This document shows, piece after piece, positions 23,720 through 36,400 of a stretch of 64,000 bases of DNA (its first letter is position 1; every line of letters begins with the position of its first letter). The notes below the pieces were generated by a model that worked only from the letters and a program-made list of their open reading frames with translations, did not search any database and was not told where the DNA came from. The DNA lies in NCBI GenBank assembly GCA_964019425.1, contig OZ025827.1, positions 434,001 through 498,000 of the forward strand, in the 5' to 3' direction. The position numbers were made by a program, and so were the translations under genes. Origin of the DNA: Flectonema sp. DT1601. Its lineage: Eukaryota; Euglenozoa; Diplonemea; Diplonemida; Diplonemidae.

Positions 23720-26154
23720 AAAAAAAAAAAACATGCCTTGGGAATACAATCAAAGCCCCAATTAATCGGTCCTTTCTTTTTCCTTCTTGTCAAGTGATCG
23801 CTCCACTCGTCGATCACCAAAACCGATTGTATTTATATCTGTTCTTTTCTCAACGATCGGCTATACCGACCATTTTTTTTTTATAAATAATTGTTTTCTT
23901 CTTCTCGACGATCAGATCCAATTGATCGACCTTTTTTTTTTTTTTTTTTCCTTTATTCCTTCCATCCCTCCCGCTCCCCTAATTTTAAATAAAAACAAGA
24001 TCAGCTCAGCTTGATCGTTAATCTTTTTTTCTTTTTTTAATTTAAACTGATTGTATTTATATCTGTTTATTTTTCTCGACGATCGGCTATACCGATCAAC
24101 CTTTAAAATAATTTCTTCTTCTCGACGATCAGATCCAATTGATCAACCTTTTCTTTTTTTTTCCTCTATTCCTTCCATCCCTCCCGCTCCCCTATTTGTA
24201 ATAAAAACAAGATCAGCTCAGCTTGATCGTTAATCTTTTTTTCTTTTTTTAATTTAAACTGATTGTATTTATATCTGTTTATTTTTCTCAACGATCGGCT
24301 ATACCGATCAACCTTTAAAAAAATTTCCTCTTCTCGACGATCAGATCCAATTGATCAACCTTTTCTTTTTTTTTTCCTCTATTCCTTCCATCCCTCCCGC
24401 TCCCCTATTTGTAATAAAAACAAGATCAGCTCAGCTTGATCGTTAAATTTTTTTTTCTTTCTTTTTTGTTGGTCCTAGTCAAGACCTTAAACTGACTAAC
24501 CGGTCTTAATTTTAAATAAGTGTTAACCTAGTTTCTCTTTTCCTTTTCAATTTCCTTTTAATACTCTCTATCTGGTCTGTTATGTCATATTTCTCATTTA
24601 ATTTTATCATCCATTTTACTTTTCACTGTTTCCCATCTACATTTTATTTTCAAATAGTTACGGTCTGTTAAAAAAAAAAAAAAAGTTTAAATAAGTTAAA
24701 TTGAACATGTTAACTCAATTCCTCAATTCTTCCGTCATGGTCATGACATTCTTTTTCGTTTCTCTAATGCACAAGAGATACCATCACTCATGAGATACCA
24801 ACGCACATACGAGATACCAGCACTCCAGAGATACCGACACGCTAGAGATACCAAGTCACTTGAGATACCTCCTTGTAAATTAATTCCCGGTATTTCAAAT
24901 TTGAATTGATAGTGTCAACTCTGCTTGCTGCTCTTGTTAATGTGTTGTCTCCTGAAAGTGATCTTAACTCCTGTAAAAAGAAAAAAAAAAAGAAATCAAA
25001 AAAGAAGAATTTTCAAACGAAGTTATAACAACCCCTACCACCCATTATGATCAATTCCGCTTGTTTTTTTTTTTTTTTTTTAAAACAAAAAAAAAAATAA
25101 AAAATTATAAAAGATTAAACAATGTTATCATTGTATTTTTATCGATCGACTATGTCGATTACTTTCTATTTTCCGTCCTGGTCAAGACGCTAAACTGATT
25201 GTTTTTTTTTTTTTTTCAAAATTAATAAAAAAGAATATAAAAAAAAAAATAAAAAAAAGAATAAACAATGTTATCATTGTTTTTTTATCGTTCGACTTTG
25301 TCGACTAATTTCTATTCTCCGTTTTTTTCTTAAAAAATAAATAAAAAGAATTTAAAAAAAAAAAAAAAAAAAAAAGAATAAACAATGTTATCATTGTTTT
25401 TTTATCGATCGACTATGTCGATTACTTTCTATTTTCCGTTTTTTTCTTTAAAAATAAATAAAAAGAATAAAAAAAAAAAAAAAAGGAATAAACAATGTTA
25501 TCATTGTTTTTATTTTATCGATCGACTATGTCGATTACTTTCTATTTTCCGTCCTGGTCAAGACGCTAAACTGATTGTTTTTTCTTTAAAAAATAAAAAG
25601 AAGGATTTAAAAAAAAGAAGAAAAAAAAAAAAAAGAATAAACAATGTTATCATTGTTTTTTTATCGATCGACTATGTCGATCACTTTCTATTTTTCGTCC
25701 TGGTCAAGACGCTAAACTGATTGTTTTTTCTTTAAAAATAATAAAAAGGATTTAAAAAAAAAAAAAAAAAAAAAAAGAATAAACAATGTTATCATTGTTT
25801 TTTTATCGATCGACTATGTCGATCACTTTCTATTTTCCGTCCTGGTCAAGACGCAAAACTGATTGTTTTTTTTTCAAAATTAATAAAAAAGAATACAAAA
25901 AAAAATAAAAAAAAAAAGAATAAACAATGTTATCATTGTTTTTTTTTTTATCGTTCGACGTTGTTGACTAATTTCTATTTTCCGTTTTTTTTTTTTCTTT
26001 TTAAAAAATAAATAAAAAGATTTAAAAAAAAAAAAAAAAAGAATAAACAATGTTATCATTGTTTTTTTTATCGATCGACTATGTCGATTACTTTCTATTT
26101 TCCGTCCTGGTCAAGACGCTAAACTGATTGTTTTTTCTTTAAAAAAAAAAAAAG

Positions 26155-26191
<37 letters not shown>

Positions 26192-26965
26192 ATAAACAAT
26201 GTTATCATTGTTTTTTTTTTATCGATCGACTATGTCGATCACTTTCTATTTTCCGTCCTGGTCAAGACGCTAAACTGATTGTTTTTTTTTTCAAAATTAA
26301 TAAAAAAGAATATAAAAAAAAAAATAAAAAAAAAAGAATAAACAATGTTATCATTGTTTTTTTTTTTATCGTTCGACTTTGTTGACTAATTTCTATTTTC
26401 CGTTTTTTTTCTTTTTAAAATAAAAAGAATTTAAAAAAAAAAAAAAAAAAGAGTAAACAATGTTATCATTGTTTTTTTTATCGATCGACTATGTCGATTA
26501 CTTTCTATTTTCCGTCCTGGTCAAGACGCTAAACTGATTGTTTTTTTTTCAAAATTAATAAAAAAGAATATAAAAAAAAACAAAAAAAAAAAGAATAAAC
26601 AATGTTATCATTGTTTTTTTTTATCGTTCGACTTTGTCGACTAATTTTTATTTTCCGTTTTTTTTCTTTAAAAATAAATAAAAAGAATTTAAAAAAAAAA
26701 AAAAAAAAAGAATAAACAATGTTATCATTGTTTTTTTATCGATCGACTATGTCGATCACTTTCTATTTTCCGTCCTGGTCAAGACGCTAAACTGATTGTT
26801 TTTTCTTTAAAATAATAAAAAGGATTAAAAAAAAAAAAAAAAAAAAAAAAGAATAAACAATGTTATCATTGTTTTTTATCGATCGACTATGTCGATCACT
26901 TTCTATTTTCCGTCCTGGTCAAGACGCTAAACTGATTGTTTTTTCTTTAAAAAATAATTAAAAGG

Positions 26966-26996
<31 letters not shown>

Positions 26997-27388
26997 ATAA
27001 ACAATGTTATCATTGTTTTTTTATCGATCGACTATGTCGATCACTTTCAATTTTCCGTCCTGGTCAGGACGCTAAACTGATTGTTTTTTCTTTAAAAATA
27101 AATAAAAAGAATAAAAAAAAAGAAAAAAAAAAGGAATAAACAATGTTATCATTGTTTTTTTTTTATCGATCGACTATGTCGATTACTTTCTATTTTCCGT
27201 CCTGGTCAGGACGCTAAACTGATTGTTTTTTCTTTAAAAATAAATAAAAAGAATAAAAAAAAAAGAAAAAAAAAAGGAATAAACAATGTTATCATTGTTT
27301 TTTATCGATCGACTATGTCGATCACTTTCTATTTTCCGTCCTGGTCAAGACGCTAAACTGATTGTTTTTTCTTTAAAATAATTAAAAG

Positions 27389-27421
<33 letters not shown>

Positions 27422-27674
27422 ATAAACAATGTTATCATTGTCTTTTTTCTATCGATCGACTATGTGGATCACTTTCAATTTTCCGTCCTGGTCAGGACGC
27501 TAAACTGATTGTTTTTTCTTTAAAAATAAATAAAAAGAATAAAAAAAAAAAAAAAAAAAAGGAATAAACAATGTTATCATTGTTTTTTTTCTATCGATCG
27601 ACTATGTCGATTAATTTCTATTTTCCGTCCTGATCGAGACGCTAAACTGATTGTTTCCTTTTTTTAAATAATAA

Positions 27675-27712
<38 letters not shown>

Positions 27713-28107
27713 ATCTCCCTGCTATCCTCATATCCCCACAATAATATTATACCTTTTCATTTTCTCTTTCCTTTTCTGGTCTTTTTTTTTTCTTTTTTTC
27801 CTTTTTCATACAACGTTTTTTATTTATATTTTATTTTTTTTTTTTTTTTTCATGTTTGATTATTTCCTCTTCATATTTTTTTTCTATTCTTTCTTTTTTT
27901 TTTTTTTTTTTTTTTCTCTACCTCTCTCTTAATTCTGTTCGTTTCTTTGAAACGAAAATTCATTTGAATATTATTCCTTGGTCAGCAACCATCATTGTCG
28001 CCCTTTGGGCCTGTTAAAAAAAAAAAAAAAATAAAAAGAAAGTTTACGTCGGGAATAGGGCAGGAGCCAAAAGCTCCCAGTCCGTTACTTCCCACTTATC
28101 GAAATTC
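23720..28107 (+). repeat. 3' UTR of the plus LINE: four blocks including a satellite
   Basis: Block A (23720-24460): about 180-bp imperfect repeats with CGATCGGCTATACCGATC-like palindromes. Block B (24461-25080): starts GGTCCTAGTCAAGACC and contains several AGAGATACC motifs. Block C (about 25085-27700): about 19 satellite units. Block D (27700-28107): GAGCATCTCC, pyrimidine tracts, three stem-loops and the end ATCGAAATTC. I take A-D as one 3' UTR because it follows the endonuclease frame and because truncated copies always keep D. Confidence 0.65.
25085..27700. repeat. Hairpin satellite, about 19 units (block C, first copy)
   Basis: Two unit types. Type A (about 140-145 bp) has AACAATG-TTAT-CATTGTT, ATCGAC-TAT-GTCGAT and GTCCTGGTCA[AG]GAC palindromes plus A/T runs. 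Type B (about 110-117 bp) has TCGAC-TTT-GTCGA and lacks the third palindrome. Confidence 0.9.
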
Positions 28108-28818
28108 CGCTATAGTGATAAGAACTCAATCTGACATGGGTTCTCAAACCCCCTTGTACAAAAAAAAAGAAGGAAAATTAAGGCTGAAACTTTCCTTGAA
28201 ATGCCAGATTTTAGAAAACGAATTAGAGCAAATGAAAGAACGAATTTTTTATGTTCTATTTTTATTTTACTTTAATGCGATGTCAGCCTCCCTCGAGAAA
28301 GACAAGCAGTTACTAAATGGATTACCTGTTGAGATCAAAGCTACCAACCAGGATCCATCCTCACTTCCTCCTGCGCCCCCTGTTTTAATTATTGAAAAAG
28401 ATAGAAAAGAATATGAACTTCTGGAAGGAGTAATTCAACGGTTAACAGCAGAACGCGATGAATCGAAGACTTCTCTTTCTGCACTAGTTCGACAATATGA
28501 CTTAGTGGAAGATTACAGGAAACGTGAGCTCGCAAATCTGACTCAGAGAGCAGACCTATCGGAATTGGCGCTCTTTAATTACCATCAAAGGTTTGTTCTT
28601 CTGTCGAACGAATTGGAGACCAAATGTAATGAGGAAAGAGAAAGTAAAATAAGACTTTTCTATACTCAACAGGAGGTCGAGAGTTTGCGTGCCGCGCGTC
28701 CCCGTATGACCCACTTTAGTCAACAAGTTTCCCCCCGAACCCCCGTTCTGTATGAATCTGTTGCTATGATGAAGATAGCAAAGAACTACCTCTCGCTCTT
28801 TACAACTACTTTTTCTTT
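28108..28818 (+). pseudogene. Coiled-coil ORF, first part
   Basis: An open frame with strong heptad character (residues such as EYELLEGVIQRL, AERDESK, LSNELETKCNEERESK) after the LINE 3' end. The frame runs to NYLSLFTTT and then meets the second 3.65-kb block. The part at 32468 begins with SSLFTPL and continues a similar protein, so both look like one split ORF. Coiled coil followed by a basic tail is typical of LINE ORF1 proteins, but a host gene is equally possible. Confidence 0.5.
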
Positions 28819-30513
28819 CTTTTTTGTTGGTCCTAGTCAAGACCTTAAACTGACTAACCGGTCTTAATTTTAAATAAGTGTTAACCTAGTTTCTCTTTTC
28901 CTTTTCAATTTCCTTTTAATACTCTCTATCTGGTCTGTTATGTCATATTTCTCATTTAATTTTATCATCCATTTTACTTTTCACTGTTTCCCATCTACAT
29001 TTTATTTTCAAATAGTTACGGTCTGTTAAAAAAAAAAAAAAAGTTTAAATAAGTTAAATTGAACATGTTAACTCAATTCCTCAATTCTTCCGTCATGGTC
29101 ATGACATTCTTTTTCGTTTCTCTAATGCACAAGAGATACCATCACTCATGAGATACCAACGCACATACGAGATACCAGCACTCCAGAGATACCGACACGC
29201 TAGAGATACCAAGTCACTTGAGATACCTCCTTGTAAATTAATTCCCGGTATTTCAAATTTGAATTGATAGTGTCAACTCTGCTTGCTGCTCTTGTTAATG
29301 TGTTGTCTCCTGAAAGTGATCTTAACTCCTGTAAAAAGAAAAAAAAAAAGAAATCAAAAAAGAAGAATTTTCAAACGAAGTTATAACAACCCCTACCACC
29401 CATTATGATCAATTCCGCTTGTTTTTTTTTTTTTTTTTTAAAACAAAAAAAAAAATAAAAAATTATAAAAGATTAAACAATGTTATCATTGTATTTTTAT
29501 CGATCGACTATGTCGATTACTTTCTATTTTCCGTCCTGGTCAAGACGCTAAACTGATTGTTTTTTTTTTTTTTTCAAAATTAATAAAAAAGAATATAAAA
29601 AAAAAAATAAAAAAAAGAATAAACAATGTTATCATTGTTTTTTTATCGTTCGACTTTGTCGACTAATTTCTATTCTCCGTTTTTTTCTTAAAAAATAAAT
29701 AAAAAGAATTTAAAAAAAAAAAAAAAAAAAAAAGAATAAACAATGTTATCATTGTTTTTTTATCGATCGACTATGTCGATTACTTTCTATTTTCCGTTTT
29801 TTTCTTTAAAAATAAATAAAAAGAATAAAAAAAAAAAAAAAAGGAATAAACAATGTTATCATTGTTTTTATTTTATCGATCGACTATGTCGATTACTTTC
29901 TATTTTCCGTCCTGGTCAAGACGCTAAACTGATTGTTTTTTCTTTAAAAAATAAAAAGAAGGATTTAAAAAAAAGAAGAAAAAAAAAAAAAAAGAATAAA
30001 CAATGTTATCATTGTTTTTTTATCGATCGACTATGTCGATCACTTTCTATTTTTCGTCCTGGTCAAGACGCTAAACTGATTGTTTTTTCTTTAAAAATAA
30101 TAAAAAGGATTTAAAAAAAAAAAAAAAAAAAAAAAGAATAAACAATGTTATCATTGTTTTTTTATCGATCGACTATGTCGATCACTTTCTATTTTCCGTC
30201 CTGGTCAAGACGCAAAACTGATTGTTTTTTTTTCAAAATTAATAAAAAAGAATACAAAAAAAAATAAAAAAAAAAAGAATAAACAATGTTATCATTGTTT
30301 TTTTTTTTATCGTTCGACGTTGTTGACTAATTTCTATTTTCCGTTTTTTTTTTTTCTTTTTAAAAAATAAATAAAAAGATTTAAAAAAAAAAAAAAAAAG
30401 AATAAACAATGTTATCATTGTTTTTTTTATCGATCGACTATGTCGATTACTTTCTATTTTCCGTCCTGGTCAAGACGCTAAACTGATTGTTTTTTCTTTA
30501 AAAAAAAAAAAAG

Positions 30514-30550
<37 letters not shown>

Positions 30551-31325
30551 ATAAACAATGTTATCATTGTTTTTTTTTTATCGATCGACTATGTCGATCA
30601 CTTTCTATTTTCCGTCCTGGTCAAGACGCTAAACTGATTGTTTTTTTTTTCAAAATTAATAAAAAAGAATATAAAAAAAAAAATAAAAAAAAAAGAATAA
30701 ACAATGTTATCATTGTTTTTTTTTTTATCGTTCGACTTTGTTGACTAATTTCTATTTTCCGTTTTTTTTCTTTTTAAAATAAAAAGAATTTAAAAAAAAA
30801 AAAAAAAAAGAGTAAACAATGTTATCATTGTTTTTTTTATCGATCGACTATGTCGATTACTTTCTATTTTCCGTCCTGGTCAAGACGCTAAACTGATTGT
30901 TTTTTTTTCAAAATTAATAAAAAAGAATATAAAAAAAAACAAAAAAAAAAAGAATAAACAATGTTATCATTGTTTTTTTTTTATCGTTCGACTTTGTCGA
31001 CTAATTTTTATTTTCCGTTTTTTTTCTTTAAAAATAAATAAAAAGAATTTAAAAAAAAAAAAAAAAAAAGAATAAACAATGTTATCATTGTTTTTTTATC
31101 GATCGACTATGTCGATCACTTTCTATTTTCCGTCCTGGTCAAGACGCTAAACTGATTGTTTTTTCTTTAAAATAATAAAAAGGATTAAAAAAAAAAAAAA
31201 AAAAAAAAAAGAATAAACAATGTTATCATTGTTTTTTATCGATCGACTATGTCGATCACTTTCTATTTTCCGTCCTGGTCAAGACGCTAAACTGATTGTT
31301 TTTTCTTTAAAAAATAATTAAAAGG

Positions 31326-31356
<31 letters not shown>

Positions 31357-31748
31357 ATAAACAATGTTATCATTGTTTTTTTATCGATCGACTATGTCGA
31401 TCACTTTCAATTTTCCGTCCTGGTCAGGACGCTAAACTGATTGTTTTTTCTTTAAAAATAAATAAAAAGAATAAAAAAAAAGAAAAAAAAAAGGAATAAA
31501 CAATGTTATCATTGTTTTTTTTTTATCGATCGACTATGTCGATTACTTTCTATTTTCCGTCCTGGTCAGGACGCTAAACTGATTGTTTTTTCTTTAAAAA
31601 TAAATAAAAAGAAAAAAAAAAAAAGAAAAAAAAAAGGAATAAACAATGTTATCATTGTTTTTTATCGATCGACTATGTCGATCACTTTCTATTTTCCGTC
31701 CTGGTCAAGACGCTAAACTGATTGTTTTTTCTTTAAAATAATTAAAAG

Positions 31749-31781
<33 letters not shown>

Positions 31782-32034
31782 ATAAACAATGTTATCATTG
31801 TCTTTTTTCTATCGATCGACTATGTGGATCACTTTCAATTTTCCGTCCTGGTCAGGACGCTAAACTGATTGTTTTTTCTTTAAAAATAAATAAAAAGAAT
31901 AAAAAAAAAAAAAAAAAAAAGGAATAAACAATGTTATCATTGTTTTTTTTCTATCGATCGACTATGTCGATTAATTTCTATTTTCCGTCCTGATCGAGAC
32001 GCTAAACTGATTGTTTCCTTTTTTTAAATAATAA

Positions 32035-32072
<38 letters not shown>

Positions 32073-32467
32073 ATCTCCCTGCTATCCTCATATCCCCACA
32101 ATAATATTATACCTTTTCATTTTCTCTTTCCTTTTCTGGTCTTTTTTTTTTCTTTTTTTCCTTTTTCATACAACGTTTTTTATTTATATTTTATTTTTTT
32201 TTTTTTTTTTCATGTTTGATTATTTCCTCTTCATATTTTTTTTCTATTCTTTCTTTTTTTTTTTTTTTTTTTTTTCTCTACCTCTCTCTTAATTCTGTTC
32301 GTTTCTTTGAAACGAAAATTCATTTGAATATTATTCCTTGGTCAGCAACCATCATTGTCGCCCTTTGGGCCTGTTAAAAAAAAAAAAAAAATAAAAAGAA
32401 AGTTTACGTCGGGAATAGGGCAGGAGCCAAAAGCTCCCAGTCCGTTACTTCCCACTTATCGAAATTC
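28819..32467 (+). mobile_element. 3.65-kb LINE 3'-UTR copy (blocks B-C-D), near-identical to 24462-28107
   Basis: It begins in block B (GGTCCTAGTC) and ends ATCGAAATTC. Net length differs from the 24462-28107 block by only about 2 bp, and few substitutions are visible across 3.6 kb. It interrupts the coiled-coil ORF. Confidence 0.88.
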
Positions 32468-33091
32468 AGTAGTCTTTTTACTCCTCTTATTAAACCCCTT
32501 ATCCCTACCCTTAATTATATCACCCCTCTTTGTCCTCTAGCCTCAATTCCTCCGACAATGCCGCAGAGTGAAGCTCTCGACCGCACGCCGACCAAGATTT
32601 TACGACAAGAGAGTCACGTTATCTCCGTTAAAGTGAATACACCTATTGCGAGACAATGGTCCGAGGGTAGGATTGACTTACTCGAGAATTACTGTCGAGC
32701 AGTAGATGACTCTCTCGAAACAAACGAGAAAGCGGCAGAGCTCTCAGAACAACTTCTGGATGCCCAACTTCGCCTCTCGGAGCTGAATCACCAACGGTGT
32801 ACAACTCACGCAGAACAGCTTGAGCAATCCATGATGTTAACGGGACTGGCGAGCGATTTAAATGCTCAACTCGCCTTGGCACGGTCTCAAATTGCGGCCC
32901 TGAAGTTCCAATTAGCTTCATGGGCAGAAGGTTTGAGTCCGCCAGACACAGAAGAACATGAGGAAAATGAAACTCCGCCGAGAAAGTCTGAGCGTTCAAC
33001 TCTGAAAAAACGAACCCCTCCATCAAGATATCGTTACAATCGAAGGAGATGTTCTGCTGATGACGTTCACGGTGACTCCACCCCCTTGTAA
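32468..33091 (+). pseudogene. Coiled-coil ORF, second part, with basic C-terminus
   Basis: From about 32468 the frame reads SSLFTPLIKPLIPT; the first ATG is at 32558. Helical heptads (EQLLDAQLRLSELNHQ, LNAQLALARSQIAALK) are followed by an acidic stretch and a basic tail (KSERSTLKKRTPPSRYRYNR) before the stop at 33091. The basic tail suggests nucleic-acid binding. No family recognised. Confidence 0.5.
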
Positions 33092-33427
33092 TTCTCTTTT
33101 TCCTTACTTTCACATCACTTTGTTTATTTAGTTTTTTAGCTTATTTATTATTTATTGTTCGTTTTTGTTTGTATTATTTTGTCGATATGTTTATGTCCGT
33201 CAGATCATAACGTTAATCAGGTTAATTGTTAATTGTTAATTGTAAATGGTCTAAACCCCAATCCAAGTTCCCAAGGCTTGGCATAGATTTGAGTGACGCC
33301 TTACTGGCCTCCTCATCCTCTATGAGTGGTGAGGGGGCCAGCAATGGTTTTTTTTTTTTTTTCTCTTATTTCTTTTTTTCTTTTTCTTTTACTCTAATAT
33401 GAAATATTTTTGAACAAAATGTGATTA

Positions 33428-33462
<35 letters not shown>

Positions 33463-33482
33463 AATGAATAATAAAAAAAAAA
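33092..33482 (+). other. 3' flank of the coiled-coil ORF
   Basis: AT-rich, with a GC-richer island near 33255-33345 (AAGGCTTGG, GAGGGGGCCAGC) and long T and A runs at the right edge where the next LINE block starts. No ORF. Confidence 0.4.
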
Positions 33483-36400
33483 AAAAAAAAACATGCCTTG
33501 GGAATACAACCAAAGCCCCAATTAATCGGTCCTTTCTTTTTTCCTTCTTGTCAAGTGATCGCTCCACTCGTCGATCACCAAAACCGATTGTATTTATATC
33601 TGTTCTTTTCTCAACGATCGGCTATACCGATCATTTTTTTAAAAACAATTGTTTTCTTCTTCTCGACGATCAGATCCAATTGATCGACCTTTTCTTTTTT
33701 TTCCCTTTATTCCTTCCATCCCTCCCGCTCCCCTTATTTTAATAAAAACAAGATCAGCTCAGCTTGATCGTTAAACTTTTTTTTTTTTAATTTATTTATT
33801 TTTTTTTTTTTTTATTTAAACTGATTGTATTTATATCTGGTTATTTTTCTCAACGATCGGCTATGCCGATCGACCTTTAAAATAATTGTCTTCTTCTTCT
33901 CGACGACCAGATCCAATTGATCGACCTTTTCTTTTTTTTTCCTTTATTCCTTCCATCCCTCCCGCTCCCCTTATTTTAATAAAAACAAGATCAGCTCAGC
34001 TTGATCGTTATTTATTTATTTATTTATATTTTTTTTTTTTTTTTGTTGGTCCTAGTCAAGACCTTAAACTGACTAATCGGTCTTAACTTTAACTAAGTGA
34101 ATGAACCCTTTCCGTTTTCCTTTTCCCTTTATTACTCTCTATCTGGTCTGTTATGTCATAAATCTCATTTAATTTTATCATTCATTTTAATTTTCACTGT
34201 TTCCCATCTACATTTTATTTTCAAATAGTTCCGGTCTGTCTCTGATGATAAATAAAACTGATCATGTTAACTCAATATTTTTTTTTTTTATTATGTGCAA
34301 GAGATACCAACACGCAAGAGATACCAACGCACATACGAGATACCAGCACTTCCGAGATACCGACACACAAGAGATACCAAGACACTTAAGATACCAGCAA
34401 GGACAGTGAGAGGTAGAATGAACTCTCCTCCTTGTGTCCGATCCTGATTATTTTTTGTTGAATTGGTAGTGTTACCTCATTTTGCTACTCTCGTATCTGT
34501 GTTGTGTTAACTCATGTAAGTGATCTTAACTCCTGTTAAATAAAAATAAAAATTTCAAAAAAAAAGAAATTAAAAAAGAAGAATTTTCAAATGAAGTTAT
34601 ATCAACCCCTGCCACCCATTATGATCAATTCCGCTTGTTTTTTTTTTTTTTTTTTTTCTTCTTTCTTTTCTTCAAATATAAAAAAAAATTAAAAAATATA
34701 AAAGATGAAACAATGTTATCATTGTTTTTTTTATCGATCGACTATGTCGATTACTTCCAGTTTTCCGTCCTGGTCAAGACGCTAAACTGATTGTTTTTTT
34801 TTTTTTTTTTTTAAAAAATTAATAAAAAGAATATAAAAAAAAAAAAAAAAAGAATAAACAATGTTATCATTGTTTTTTTTTTATCGTTCGACTTTGTCGA
34901 CTAATTTCTATTTTCCGTTTCTTTTCTTTAAATAATAAATAAAAAGAATTTAAAATAAAAAAAAAGAATAAACAATGTTATCATTGTTTTTTTTTATCGA
35001 TCGACTATGTCGATTACTTTCTATTTTCCGTCCTGGTCAAGACGCTAAACTGATTGTTTTTTTTTTCAAAATTAATAAAAAAGAATATAAAAAAAAAAAA
35101 AAAAAAAAAGAATAAACAATGTTATCATTGTTTTTTTTTTATTGTTCGACTTTGTTGACTAATTTCTATTTTCCGTTTTTTTTTCTTTAAAAAATAAATA
35201 AAAAGAATTTAAAATAAAAAAAAAGAATAAACAATGTTATCATTGTTTTTTTATCGATCGACTATGTCGATCACTTTCTATTTTCCGTCCTGGTCAAGAC
35301 GCTAAACTGATTGTTTTTTTTTCAAAATTAATAAAAAAGAATAAAAAAAAAAAAAAAAAAAAAGAATAAACAATGTTATCATTGTTTTTTTTATCGTTCG
35401 ACTTTGTTGACTAATTTCTATTTTCCGTTTTTTTTTCTTTAAAAAATAAATAAAAAGAATTTAAAATAAAAAAAAAGAATAAACAATGTTATCATTGTTT
35501 TTTTATCGATCGACTATGTCGATCACTTTCTATTTTCCGTCCTGGTCAAGACGCTAAACTGATTGTTTTTTTTTTTCAAAATTAATAAAAAAGAATATAA
35601 AAAAAAAAAAAAAAAAAGAATAAACAATGTTATCATTGTTTTTTTTTTATCGTTCGACTTTGTCGACTAATTTCTATTTTCCGTTTCTTTTCTTTAAAGA
35701 ATAAATAAAAAGAATTTAAAATAAAAAAAAAAAAAATAAACAATGTTATCATTGTTTTTTTATCGATCGACTATGTCGATCACTTTCTATTTTCCGTCCT
35801 GGTCAAGACGCTAAACTGATTGTTTTTTTTTTTTCAAAATTAATAAAAAAGAATATAAAAAAATACAAAAAAAAGAATAAACAATGTTATCATTGTTTTT
35901 TTTTATCGTTCGACTTTGTCGACTAATTTCTATTTTCCGTTTTTTTTTTTCTTTAAAAAATAAATAAAAAGAATTTAAAATAAAAAAAAAGAATAAACAA
36001 TGTTATCATTGTTTTTTTATCGATCGACTATGTCGATCACTTTCTATTTTCCGTCCTGGTCAAGACGCTAAACTGATTGTTTTTTTTTTTTTTCAAAATT
36101 AATAAAAAAGAATATAAAAAAAAATAAAAAAAAAAGAATAAACAATGTTATCATTGTTTTTTTTTATCGTTCGACTTTGTCGACTAATTTCTATTTTCCG
36201 TTTTTTTTTTTCTTTAAAAAATAAATAAAAAGAATTTAAAATAAAAAAAAAGAATAAACAATGTTATCATTGTTTTTTTATCGATCGACTATGTCGATCA
36301 CTTTCTATTTTCCGTCCTGGTCAAGACGCTAAACTGATTGTTTTTTTTTTTTTTCAAAATTAATAAAAAAGAATATTAAAAAAAATACAAAAAAAAAAAG

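Larger units (their letters stand above)
18490..23797 (+). mobile_element. R2/NeSL-like non-LTR retrotransposon coding region, split by two nested insertions
   Basis: Coding parts 18490-19689, 19877-21016 and 22223-23797 form one protein order. First come zinc-finger-like pairs (CPLCFETYL, CPDCGKLF) and a charged linker with APGPNCIPYVVWK. The RT follows: SKTRPIAVGN, VWVDLADAFGSVKH, FQGCVSSPTLFN, and the catalytic AFADDLQL near 20460-20485. Then a CCHC knuckle CVLCGKVNPTLRHVLTGC (near 22680-22735), and a restriction-like endonuclease with RPD near 23020 and ELTCPNED near 23072. This order (REL-endo downstream of RT) is that of R2/R4/NeSL-type LINEs, which often insert at fixed sites by target-primed reverse transcription. 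No in-frame ATG was found for the first frame. Removing the second insertion restores phase at LYKK/QAQS. The exact clade is not settled. Confidence 0.88.

Noticed and set aside
25385-30114. Lysine-rich ORFs in the hairpin satellite
   Set aside because: They are translations of A-runs and palindromes, repeated in each unit; no coding bias.
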